Shown here: positions 16,042-23,183 of the stretch, piece by piece
Layout of the letters: every line of letters starts with the position of its first letter
Position numbering within the stretch: the stretch's first letter is position 1
Assembly: GCF_900091455.1 (NCBI RefSeq)
Contig: NZ_LT607412.1
Coordinates: forward strand, 5,704,001-5,768,000
Length of the DNA: 64,000 nt
Reading direction: 5' to 3'
Source of the DNA: Micromonospora coriariae
GTDB taxonomy: Bacteria; Actinomycetota; Actinomycetes; Mycobacteriales; Micromonosporaceae
Translations under genes and position numbers: made by a program
The notes under the pieces: model-generated
What the model was told of the DNA's origin: nothing
The model's database searches: none
What the model saw: the letters and a program-made list of their open reading frames with translations, nothing else

Positions 16042-16908
16042 TCAGCCCGACGGCTGCCGCATCCGGCGCACGTCGTCCGCCGGGTGGATGGTGCGCACCG
16101 GGTCCGGCACCGGCCCGCGCCGCCGCCACTCGCGCGGGTAGCCGAGCGAAACCTCCTCGAAGCGCACCCCGTCGTGGAACGTCGTACGGGGAATGTGCAG
16201 GTGCCCGTAGACCACTGTGGACGCGCCGAAGCGCAGGTGCCAGTCCCGGGTGCGCACGGTGCCGCACCACTGGGCGAACTGCGGAAACCACAGCACGTCG
16301 GTGGGTGCGCGTACCAGCGGGTAGTGGTTGACCAGCACGGTCGGCAGGGCCCTGTCCCGCTCGGCCAGCCGGCGCTCGGTCTCGGCGACCCGGGCCTCGC
16401 ACCACGCCTCCCGGCTCGGGTAGGGGTCGGGGTGCAGCAGAGCCTCGTCGGTGCACACCACCCCGGCCTCGTACGCCAGGTCCAGCGACTGCTGCTTGGT
16501 GCTCGCCTCGGGCACCCGGAACGTGTAGTCGTACAGCACGAAGAGCGGGGCGATCGTGGCCGGACCACCCTCGCCGTCCCACACCGGGTACGGATCCTCC
16601 GGCGTGACGACCCCCAGGCGCCGACACAGCCGCACCAACTCGCGGTAGCGCTCCGCGCCGCGCAGCCGCACCGGGTCGTCGGGCGGTGTCCACAGTTCGT
16701 GGTTGCCCGGCGCCCAGACCACCCGCGCGAACCGGCTGCTCAGCAGCCCGAGCGCCCACTCGATGTCGGCGTACCGCTCGGCCACGTCGCCGGCGACGAG
16801 CAGCCAGTCACCGTCGTTGCCCGGGCGCAGCTCGCGCACGAACGAGCGATTTTCGGGATAGCCGATGTGCAGGTCGCTGACGGCCCGCAGCCGGGGCGGA
16901 AGGCTCAC
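16042..16908 (-). CDS. Calcineurin-like metallophosphoesterase
   Basis: A 288-residue cytoplasmic metallophosphoesterase. The five metal motifs are present in order: SDLH (11-14), AGDVAE (39-44), GNHELW (68-73), VNHYP and YGHLH. The spacing fits the dinuclear-metal calcineurin superfamily. Relatives of this length are often found beside phosphopantetheinyl transferases, but none is present here. The substrate cannot be read from sequence. It is transcribed alone, convergent with the secreted glycosidase. Confidence 0.88.
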   Translation of the reverse strand: MSLPPRLRAVSDLHIGYPENRSFVRELRPGNDGDWLLVAGDVAERYADIEWALGLLSSRFARVVWAPGNHELWTPPDDPVRLRGAERYRELVRLCRRLGVVTPEDPYPVWDGEGGPATIAPLFVLYDYTFRVPEASTKQQSLDLAYEAGVVCTDEALLHPDPYPSREAWCEARVAETERRLAERDRALPTVLVNHYPLVRAPTDVLWFPQFAQWCGTVRTRDWHLRFGASTVVYGHLHIPRTTFHDGVRFEEVSLGYPREWRRRGPVPDPVRTIHPADDVRRMRQPSG

Positions 16909-16975
16909 GCCCCGAGGCTAGGGCGTGTGTCAAAGCCCCTGCCCAGCCCCGGGGCGTACCGGGCGGCGGGGGCGG

Positions 16976-17269
16976 TCAGCAGAACCAGCCGTCCTGCACC
17001 CAGCCGCGCCGGTTGATGTGCCCGTAGGCGAAGCCGTAGATGTAACCGCCGCTGCGGGGACCCTCGACCAGGAAGGTCTGGCCCTGGTAGAGAGTGCCCA
17101 TCCAGGCCCCGTTGGGCTGGGTGCGGACGAACAGGTCGCTGGCGCACACCGTCTCCCGCTGGCCGATGGTGCCGTTGGCGGCCTGCGCCGGGGCCGGCGC
17201 GGCGCCCAGGGCGGCCGTCGTCGCCCCGATGGCCAACGCGGCGACCCCGGTGCGGATCCGTCGAGGCAT
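16976..17269 (-). CDS. Small secreted SH3-like protein
   Basis: A 97-residue exported peptide. The signal sequence MPRRIRTGVAALAIGATTAA ends at APAQAA, leaving about 65 residues with two Cys (VCASDLFVR and the terminal WFC) that could form a disulfide. The pattern LFVRTQPNGAWMGTLYQGQT followed by FLVEG is that of bacterial SH3 domains found in secreted actinobacterial proteins, often thought to bind cell wall. GGGAG directly precedes an ATG at 17275, but its spacing suits the ATG at 17269 better. It is divergent from the hydrolase at 17459. Confidence 0.75.
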   Translation of the reverse strand: MPRRIRTGVAALAIGATTAALGAAPAPAQAANGTIGQRETVCASDLFVRTQPNGAWMGTLYQGQTFLVEGPRSGGYIYGFAYGHINRRGWVQDGWFC

Positions 17270-17458
17270 GCCCATCTCCCGTACGCCGAAACTTTCCTAC
17301 CGGCGACCGTAACGGCGAGGTCGATAAATGTCGATGGAGTCGGCCGCCCAGCCGGGCCCGCGACCTTAGCCCGGGGCCAACGTGTGGGCCGGCATATCCG
17401 GCGATCGGGCGGGAAAGCGCTGACGTCCGATAGCCCGAAAGCGGAGCAGGAGAAGAAC

Positions 17459-18310
17459 ATGCCTTTCATCACCGTGGGTACGGAGAACTCCGCGCCCATC
17501 GACCTGTACTACGAGGATCACGGATCCGGTCAGCCGGTGGTGCTGATCCACGGCTTCCCGTTCAACGGGGCGACCTGGGAGAAGGAGACCACGGCGCTGC
17601 TCAACGCCGGATACCGGACGATCACCTACGATCGCCGCGGCAACGGCAACTCAGCCCAGCCGGCGTTCGGGTACGACTACAACACCTTCGCCGCGGACCT
17701 CGACATCCTGATGAACGAGCTGGACCTGCGCGACGCGATCCTGGTGGGTCACTCGATGGGCACCGGCGAGGTGGTCCGCTACCTGGGCAACTACGGCTCG
17801 CAGCGGGTGAGCAAGGCGGTGCTGCTCAGCCCGCTGCAACCAATGCTGGCCAAGGCCCAGGACAACCCCGAGGGCGTCGACAGGGGCCTCTTCCAGGGGT
17901 TCCAGCAGGCCATCATCAAGGACCGCTTCGCCTACCTGACCCAGTTCTGCGACGCGTTCTTCAACTACAGCGAGAACAAGGGCAAGCTGGTCAGCGAGGA
18001 GGCGTACCACGCGCACTGGCAGATCGGCACGATGGCTTCCGGCAAGGCCACCCACGACTCCGTGACCGCCTGGCAGGAGGACTTCCGGCCCGACCTGCCG
18101 AAGATCGACGTGCCGGTCCTGATCATCCAGGGCGACAAGGACAACGTGCTGCCCTTCCCGGTGACCGGCCAGCGGCTCGCGCCGATGCTGCCCACCAGCC
18201 AGCTCATCACGCTCAAGGGCGCGCCGCACGGCATCCCGTGGACCCACGCCGACGACATCAACAAGGCGGTGTTGAACTTCATCAAGCAACCGGCCAAGGC
18301 TCGGGCCTGA
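17459..18310 (+). CDS. Alpha/beta hydrolase, non-heme chloroperoxidase/perhydrolase type
   Basis: A 283-residue alpha/beta hydrolase close to the cofactor-free haloperoxidase/perhydrolase group. It shows LIHGFPFNGATWEKE, YDRRGNGNSAQPAFGYDYNT (the RRGxGxS signature), nucleophile Ser99 in VGHSMGTGE, Asp228 in IQGDKDNVLP and His257 in KGAPHGIPWTH. Family members are esterases with promiscuous perhydrolysis. The ATG at 17459 is preceded by GCAGGAGAAG. A strong hairpin follows at 18358. It lacks a signal peptide and is therefore cytoplasmic. Confidence 0.88.
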   Translation: MPFITVGTENSAPIDLYYEDHGSGQPVVLIHGFPFNGATWEKETTALLNAGYRTITYDRRGNGNSAQPAFGYDYNTFAADLDILMNELDLRDAILVGHSMGTGEVVRYLGNYGSQRVSKAVLLSPLQPMLAKAQDNPEGVDRGLFQGFQQAIIKDRFAYLTQFCDAFFNYSENKGKLVSEEAYHAHWQIGTMASGKATHDSVTAWQEDFRPDLPKIDVPVLIIQGDKDNVLPFPVTGQRLAPMLPTSQLITLKGAPHGIPWTHADDINKAVLNFIKQPAKARA

Positions 18311-18357
18311 TCCGTACCGGCATCTGATCGGACGCCAGCGCGGTGATCCCGCCGCCA

Positions 18358-18399
18358 CACCCGGCCCACGCAGGCCCTCGGGCTCGCGTGGGCCGGGTG
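18358..18399. terminator. Bidirectional terminator between convergent genes
   Basis: CACCCGGCCCACGC (18358-18371) and GCGTGGGCCGGGTG (18386-18399) form a perfect 14-bp stem with a 14-nt loop, lying between the ends of the chloroperoxidase-like gene and the methyltransferase. Confidence 0.75.
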
Positions 18400-18409
18400 G
18401 CGTCGACGG

Positions 18410-19426
18410 TCAGGCTCGGCGGGCCACCACCGCGCCGTTGGCGCCGGGGGCGTCGAACGGCACCGTGCGGACGTCCACGAAGCCGGCGTCGGCGAGCCAG
18501 GCGGCGTACTCGGCGCCCGAATAGTTCCGGCCGCCCTCGGTCTCGACCAGCATGTTCATGCCCATCAGGGCCGCTTCCGGCGGCCCGGTGCGCTCATCGT
18601 TGAGCAGCAGCTCGCAGACGACGACCGCCCCGCCGGGCGGAAGCGCCGCGTGGCACCGGGCCAGCAACGCACGATTCGTCGGCTCGTCCCAGTCGTGCAG
18701 GATCATGCTGAGCAGGATGACGTCGTGCCCTCCCGGCAGCGCCGGGTCGGCGAGGAAGTCGCCGGGCAGCGTGCCGATCCGCTCAGTCAGGCCGGCCGCC
18801 GCGATCCGCTCCTCGGCCCGCGCACAGACGTGCGGCAGGTCCAGGACGGTCGCCCGCAGTCCGGGCAGGCGGCGGCAGAACTCGATCGGAAACGCCCCGG
18901 CGCCGCCGCCCACGTCGAGCAGCCGGTGATGCGCGGAGAAGTCGTACGCGTCGGCCAGCGCGCCGGCGGTGAAGCTGGACGTGGAGTACATGGCGTCCCA
19001 GAACTGCGCCAGCATCTCCGGATCGGTGGTGTCGAACATCGACTGCTGGGTCTGCGGGTCCCAGGTCAGCGGCCGGTCGGTGCGCAGCGCCTCCCCGATG
19101 CGGTGCCAGGGCAGGTAGGTACGCAGGTCGGAGTAGCGGACCTGGGCTCCGAAGTAGTACGGGCGACCCTCGACCAGGAACTGCTCGGCCAGGGCCGAGT
19201 TGCGGTAGCCGTCGCCGGCCTTCTCCAGCAGGCCGAGCGAGGCGCTCGCGGCCAGCAGCAGGTCCGCCGGACGGTCGGCCAGCCCGAACTCGGCGGCCGC
19301 CTGCTCGACGGTCACCGTCCGGCCGCCGGCGAGTCGGGTGAACAGGCCGAGTTCGACGCCGACCGCGAGGGTCTTGAACCCCCAGACGCCGGCCACCAGG
19401 CGCATGAGGTGAGTCGGAGTGATCAT
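18410..19426 (-). CDS. SAM-dependent O-methyltransferase (acetylserotonin OMT-like)
   Basis: A 338-residue methyltransferase with the two-domain plan of plant-type/antibiotic O-methyltransferases. An N-terminal winged-helix dimerisation domain (VAGVWGFKTLAVGVELGLFT, residues ~10-90) is followed by the catalytic Rossmann domain with the SAM motif LLDVGGGAGAFPIEF and the later SMILHDWDEPTNRALLARCH, whose HDW histidine is the usual general base. Enzymes of this group act on phenolic or polyketide hydroxyls. No secondary-metabolite cluster surrounds it. The ATG at 19426 or a GTG at 19432 could start translation; neither has a clear ribosome-binding site. Confidence 0.87.
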   Translation of the reverse strand: MITPTHLMRLVAGVWGFKTLAVGVELGLFTRLAGGRTVTVEQAAAEFGLADRPADLLLAASASLGLLEKAGDGYRNSALAEQFLVEGRPYYFGAQVRYSDLRTYLPWHRIGEALRTDRPLTWDPQTQQSMFDTTDPEMLAQFWDAMYSTSSFTAGALADAYDFSAHHRLLDVGGGAGAFPIEFCRRLPGLRATVLDLPHVCARAEERIAAAGLTERIGTLPGDFLADPALPGGHDVILLSMILHDWDEPTNRALLARCHAALPPGGAVVVCELLLNDERTGPPEAALMGMNMLVETEGGRNYSGAEYAAWLADAGFVDVRTVPFDAPGANGAVVARRA

Positions 19427-19521
19427 GGCCACATGAGATCACACGAAGGTCCGTCCACCATGGGCGGTCGACGACCGATCAGCGCGGCGCCCCTGGTCGC
19501 GGTCAGCGCACTTCGGCACGG

Positions 19522-19926
19522 CTAGCGGGTTCGGCGGGCCAACCGCCGGCTGGCCCAGTGCGCGCCGAGGCTCACCACCGTGCTGCCGATCGCCATCCCG
19601 ACCAGCACCAGGGCCGCCCCGACGGCCCACAACCCACTGTCGTCGGACGACAACGCCCCCCACGACCAGGCCGCCGTGAAGGCCACCGTCATCACCGGCG
19701 CCACCAACCACGGGCTCAGCCGCGTGCCGGCGAGGACGGCGAGCAGCGCGAGGGTCAACACGCAGCCGATCACCTGCCACGGCTCGTACGGGCCGCTGCG
19801 CGAACCGGTCTGCGCGTCGACGTCGTACTCGGTGTCCCAGCCCAACCAGAGCAGCCACGCCCCGGCCGTGGCCACCGCCAGGAACAGAGCCCCGAGCTGT
19901 GCGCGCGTACCCCTCGTCACTGTCAT
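19522..19926 (-). CDS. Small integral membrane protein, function unknown
   Basis: A 134-residue protein with four predicted membrane helices: ALFLAVATAGAWLLWLGW, VIGCVLTLALLAVLAG, LVAPVMTVAFTAAWSWG and AVGAALVLVGMAIGSTVVSL. Between helices 1 and 2 is a 20-residue polar stretch (DTEYDVDAQTGSRSGPYEPW), and the C-terminus is basic. The ATG at 19926 fits this topology; the frame stays open far upstream only because it shadows other sequence. It lies between the methyltransferase and a hydrolase on the same strand. I do not recognise a family with certainty. Confidence 0.7.
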   Translation of the reverse strand: MTVTRGTRAQLGALFLAVATAGAWLLWLGWDTEYDVDAQTGSRSGPYEPWQVIGCVLTLALLAVLAGTRLSPWLVAPVMTVAFTAAWSWGALSSDDSGLWAVGAALVLVGMAIGSTVVSLGAHWASRRLARRTR

Positions 19927-20054
19927 CCGGGGATCATCCCCCGCGGTGACGCGGTTCGGGAATGGGCGGCGGTGCCGCCGACAGGTGCCCACGTCGCGCC
20001 GCCCGTCGCGCCGACGCTGCTGGCTCGGCCGCCACGGACAGCGGCCGGTCGCAC

Positions 20055-20930
20055 TCAGGGCTGGACGCGGGCGAGGAAGTCGCGGACCAGCCGTACCACC
20101 TCGTCGAGGTGCGTCTCGAGCAGCCAGTGGCCACCGTCGAGCAGGTGCAGGTCGGCGTCGGGCAGGTCCCGCAGGTAGGCGTGTGCCGCGCCCGCCGGCA
20201 TGTAGCCGTCGTGCGGTCCCCACACGATCAGGGTGGGTGGCCGGTGGGTCCGCAGGTACTCCTGCTGGCGGGGGAACCACGCGACGGTGCTGCCCTGGTC
20301 CGCGAGGAGCCGCAGCCAGGCGTCGCGTCGCCGCGGATCCGCGACCAGCGCCCCGGAGAGCCGCCACAGGTCCGGGCTCACCCGGTCGACCAGCCGGTCC
20401 GGCAGCTCGCCCAGGAACTCGCGCCGGAAGCCCTCCTCGTTGATCGCGGCGGCCAGCTGGTCCCGGCCCTCGTCGGTCGGCTCGCGCCAGAACCGTTTGA
20501 GCGGCTCGTACTTGGACCCGTGCTGGTCGGGGTAGATGTCGCCGTTCTGGATGATGAGACCCGCGACCCGCTCCGGCGCGGCCATCGCCAGGCGCAACCC
20601 GAACTGGCTGCCGTAGTCCTGAAGGTAGATCACGTAGCGGGTCAGCCCCAGCGTCCCGGTGAACCGCCGGAGCATGTCGGCGTACGCGTCGAAGGTGTAC
20701 GCGAACCGGCCTGGATCGGGCGTGTCGCTGTAGCCGAAGCCGGGGTGGTCGGGCGCGATGCACCGCCACCGGTCGGCCAGCGCGGGCAGCAGGTGGCGGA
20801 ACTGGAACGACGACGACGGGTAGCCGTGCGGCAGCAGCACCACCGGCGCGTCGGTGGCGCCGGCCTCCCGGTAGAAGATCGTGATGCCGTCGACCGCGAC
20901 CGTCCGGTGGCGCACAGCGGTCTCGGCCAT
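20055..20930 (-). CDS. Alpha/beta hydrolase, epoxide hydrolase/haloalkane dehalogenase type
   Basis: A 291-residue alpha/beta hydrolase with an aspartate nucleophile. The oxyanion segment is HGYPSSSFQFRHLLPALADR (residues 35-54), the nucleophile Asp105 is in YLQDYGSQFGLRLA, a second Asp is in WGPHDGYMP, and His is in LDGGHWLLETH. This Asp-Asp-His set is that of epoxide hydrolases and haloalkane dehalogenases rather than esterases. The tryptophan after the nucleophile, used for halide binding, is replaced by Tyr, which favours epoxide or other ester-type substrates. The ATG at 20930 follows AGGAG. Confidence 0.85.
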   Translation of the reverse strand: MAETAVRHRTVAVDGITIFYREAGATDAPVVLLPHGYPSSSFQFRHLLPALADRWRCIAPDHPGFGYSDTPDPGRFAYTFDAYADMLRRFTGTLGLTRYVIYLQDYGSQFGLRLAMAAPERVAGLIIQNGDIYPDQHGSKYEPLKRFWREPTDEGRDQLAAAINEEGFRREFLGELPDRLVDRVSPDLWRLSGALVADPRRRDAWLRLLADQGSTVAWFPRQQEYLRTHRPPTLIVWGPHDGYMPAGAAHAYLRDLPDADLHLLDGGHWLLETHLDEVVRLVRDFLARVQP

Positions 20931-21022
20931 GGCGTCTCCTCAACCACGAGTGGGCGGACCCCTCGACGGTGCCAGAAGCGGTGGCGGATCGCTGCCGAAT
21001 CCGACCGCCCCGCCCCACCGGT

Positions 21023-22081
21023 TCACGCCGTCGGCGGGGGACCGGTCGAGTCGCGGACGACCAGCAGGTGCCCCGTGGAGCGCCGTCGGGGACGCGTCGA
21101 GCGGGGCTTGAGTGCGAGGCTGAGCGCCGTACGACCCATCTCGGTCATCGGCAGCCGGATGGTGGTGAGGCTGGGCGCGAGGTCGGCCGCCACGGAGACG
21201 TCGTCGAAGCCGACGACCGACATCCGTCCGGGCACCGGGATGCGGCGGGACCGCAGCGCCGACAGCACCCCCATCGCCATCGCGTCGTTGAGCGCGATGA
21301 TCGCGGTCGTGTCCGGGTGCTCGTTCAGGATCTGCTCGGTGACCGCCCGCCCGCCGCCCCGGGTGAAGTCGCCGTGCACGACGGCGAGGTCGGCCGGGGT
21401 CATCCCGCGCTGCCGCAGTGCCGACGAGACGCCGGCGAGCCGGTCGGCGACCGTGGTGAGACCGGCGCTGCCCGCGGCGACAGTGATCCGCCGATGGCCG
21501 AGATCGATCAGGTGGTGGGCGAGCGCGTTGCCGCCGGCCTCGTTGTCCGGCAGGACGGCGTCGACGCCGAGCGCGTGCCGTCCGATCGCGGCGACGCGGC
21601 CGCCGTGCGCCTGGAACGCCGTCAGTTCGGCCCGGGCCTCGGCCTCCACCCGGGGGTCGTCGTACCCCGAACCGCTGATCAGGATGATGCCGACCCGCTG
21701 GGCGATGAGGTGGCGGAGCTGTTGCAGCTCGTAGTCGGGGTCCCGGCCGGACTGGCAGATCTGCACCAGCAGCCCCTGCTCGGCGGCGAGCTGGATGACC
21801 CCGCCGGCGATCTCGGAGAAGTAGGGGTCGTCGACCTGGTGGACGATCAGGCCCACGGTGGAGCTGGCGCCGCCGGCGAGCGTGCGCGCGTACGGGTTGG
21901 CGACGTACCCCAGCTCGCTGGCGACCCGGCGAACCCGGTCGGCCACCTCGGCGCTGACCCCGTCGCGGCCGGCCAGTGCTCGTGAGGCGGTCGCCAGCGA
22001 GACGTCGGCGCGTTCGGCCACGTCGACGAGGCGCGGCCGCTGGCCAGCCCTGGGCATCCGCGACTCCCCGAAAACATCCAT
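21023..22081 (-). CDS. LacI-family transcriptional regulator
   Basis: A 352-residue repressor. The N-terminal helix-turn-helix reads LVDVAERADVSLATASRALA (residues ~18-37) followed by the hinge VANPYARTLAGG. The remainder is a periplasmic-binding-protein-like sensor (GLIVHQVDDPYFSEIAGGVI, ALNDAMAMGVLSALRSRRIP, MSVVGFDD). It is divergent from the LamG-like/sugar dehydrogenase operon, and a perfect tandem palindrome with the LacI core AAGCGCTT lies between them. It therefore very likely represses that operon and itself in response to a sugar. The ATG at 22081 is the first in frame; a second ATG at residue 9 is also possible. Confidence 0.92.
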   Translation of the reverse strand: MDVFGESRMPRAGQRPRLVDVAERADVSLATASRALAGRDGVSAEVADRVRRVASELGYVANPYARTLAGGASSTVGLIVHQVDDPYFSEIAGGVIQLAAEQGLLVQICQSGRDPDYELQQLRHLIAQRVGIILISGSGYDDPRVEAEARAELTAFQAHGGRVAAIGRHALGVDAVLPDNEAGGNALAHHLIDLGHRRITVAAGSAGLTTVADRLAGVSSALRQRGMTPADLAVVHGDFTRGGGRAVTEQILNEHPDTTAIIALNDAMAMGVLSALRSRRIPVPGRMSVVGFDDVSVAADLAPSLTTIRLPMTEMGRTALSLALKPRSTRPRRRSTGHLLVVRDSTGPPPTA

Positions 22082-22123
22082 GTCACCCGATCTATTGCCA
22101 GTGACGCTGATCGAAGCCTAGGG

Positions 22124-22153
22124 TACGTAAGCGCTTACGTAAGCGCTTACGTA
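22124..22153. promoter_or_regulatory. Tandem LacI-type operator
   Basis: Two overlapping perfect 18-bp palindromes TACGTAAGCGCTTACGTA occupy 22124-22141 and 22136-22153. Their centres are 12 bp apart and they share the central TACGTA, so the whole 30 bp is one larger palindrome. The site lies 42 bp upstream of the LacI gene start and 37 bp upstream of the ATG at 22190, placing it over both divergent promoters. Confidence 0.85.
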
Positions 22154-22189
22154 GCCGGCACCGGCGTGCCGTGAAATGAGGTGAACGCG

Positions 22190-23146
22190 ATGTCCAGGGC
22201 CAGACGAGCCGCTGTCGCCACCGTCTCCCTCCTGGCGATCGGCGCACTCACCGGCGCGGGGGCGCCCCCGGCGCAGGCGGACCGGCACGGCCCGTCCGAC
22301 GTCCACCCCGCCCTGCGAGCGCACCTGGTCGCCGCCTACGACTTCGACCACCCGGTGCCGGGCGACCCCGCGCTCGAGCGCGACCAGGGCCGCTCCGGCA
22401 CCGAGATCGAGCTGGTCAACGGCGGTGCGGCCATGCGGGTGCGGGACCACGCCTACCAAGGCAGCGGCAACGCGGTGCAGACCCGGCAGGTCGACCCGGC
22501 GGTGGCCGGCAACGACGACTGGAAGGCCGGCACCTGGTCGGCCAGCGGGGTGCGCACCCTCCGCGCCTTCAGCGCGACCGCGGGCACCACAGTGATGGGC
22601 TGGTTCAAGCTGGAGATGGACAGCCCACTGCCCAACTCCACCACCGCCGACCCGAACGACCGGTACAACGCCATCGGCCTGGCCGGGGTGCTGACCGGCG
22701 ACTCCGACGGCCACGGCGTCCGGGCCCTGCTCGAGCTGATCGACGTCAACGGTGAGCTACGCCTCGTCGCGCTCGGGCGGCGCCTCGACGGCGGCAACTC
22801 GCAGACGTTCGCGGCGAGCCAGGACTGGCGGGACCTGCTGCCGGCGGGGGAGTGGGTGCACCTCGCCGCCACCTTCGACTTCGGCACCGGCGCCCTCGCC
22901 CTCTACCGCAACGGCGAACCGGTCAGCGGCTTCTACACCCGCACGGACGACCCGTGGCTCGTGTCCGGGCCGGGCCCGCACGTGACCACGGCCTCCGACC
23001 CCCGGGGCATCAAGATCGGTGGAAGCTTCCCCCAGGACACGGTGGAGCGGAACCCGTGTGACTGCCGCATGGACGGCCTGATGTTCCTCGACAGCGTGGT
23101 CTCCGCGAGCGATGTGCGGAGGCAGTACCGCCACCTGGCCCGCTGA
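22190..23146 (+). CDS. Secreted LamG/concanavalin-like domain protein
   Basis: A 318-residue exported protein. The signal MSRARRAAVATVSLLAIGAL is followed by cleavage near PAQADR (about residue 36). The rest is a single LamG/concanavalin-A-like jelly roll: LVAAYDFDHPVPGD, TTVMGWFKLEMDS, GEWVHLAATFDFGTGALALY and RNGEPVSGF. One CDC motif (NPCDCRMDGL) lies near the end. Such domains bind glycans or act as lyases/hydrolases; no catalytic signature can be named. The ATG at 22190 is preceded by ATGAGG; a GTG nine nt upstream is the alternative. It is probably co-transcribed with the sugar dehydrogenase 37 nt downstream, under the LacI operator. Confidence 0.75.
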   Translation: MSRARRAAVATVSLLAIGALTGAGAPPAQADRHGPSDVHPALRAHLVAAYDFDHPVPGDPALERDQGRSGTEIELVNGGAAMRVRDHAYQGSGNAVQTRQVDPAVAGNDDWKAGTWSASGVRTLRAFSATAGTTVMGWFKLEMDSPLPNSTTADPNDRYNAIGLAGVLTGDSDGHGVRALLELIDVNGELRLVALGRRLDGGNSQTFAASQDWRDLLPAGEWVHLAATFDFGTGALALYRNGEPVSGFYTRTDDPWLVSGPGPHVTTASDPRGIKIGGSFPQDTVERNPCDCRMDGLMFLDSVVSASDVRRQYRHLAR

Positions 23147-23183
23147 CCACCCTCGGCACCGTCCCACCGAGAAGGAGACACGT

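Noticed and set aside
12716..16759. A 1347-codon open frame on the minus strand antisense to the two glucanase genes
   Set aside because: Arg/Gly/Ala/His-rich translation without domains; it is the non-coding strand of GC-rich genes with clear signal peptides and folds on the plus strand.
19522..21018. One 498-residue minus-strand protein covering the small membrane protein and hydrolase region
   Set aside because: Only the last 134 residues look like a protein (four helices, ATG at 19926). The upstream part is out of frame with the real hydrolase at 20055-20930.
22124..22153. Start of a CRISPR-like or tandem repeat array
   Set aside because: Only two overlapping palindromic units exist and there are no spacers; better explained as a LacI operator.
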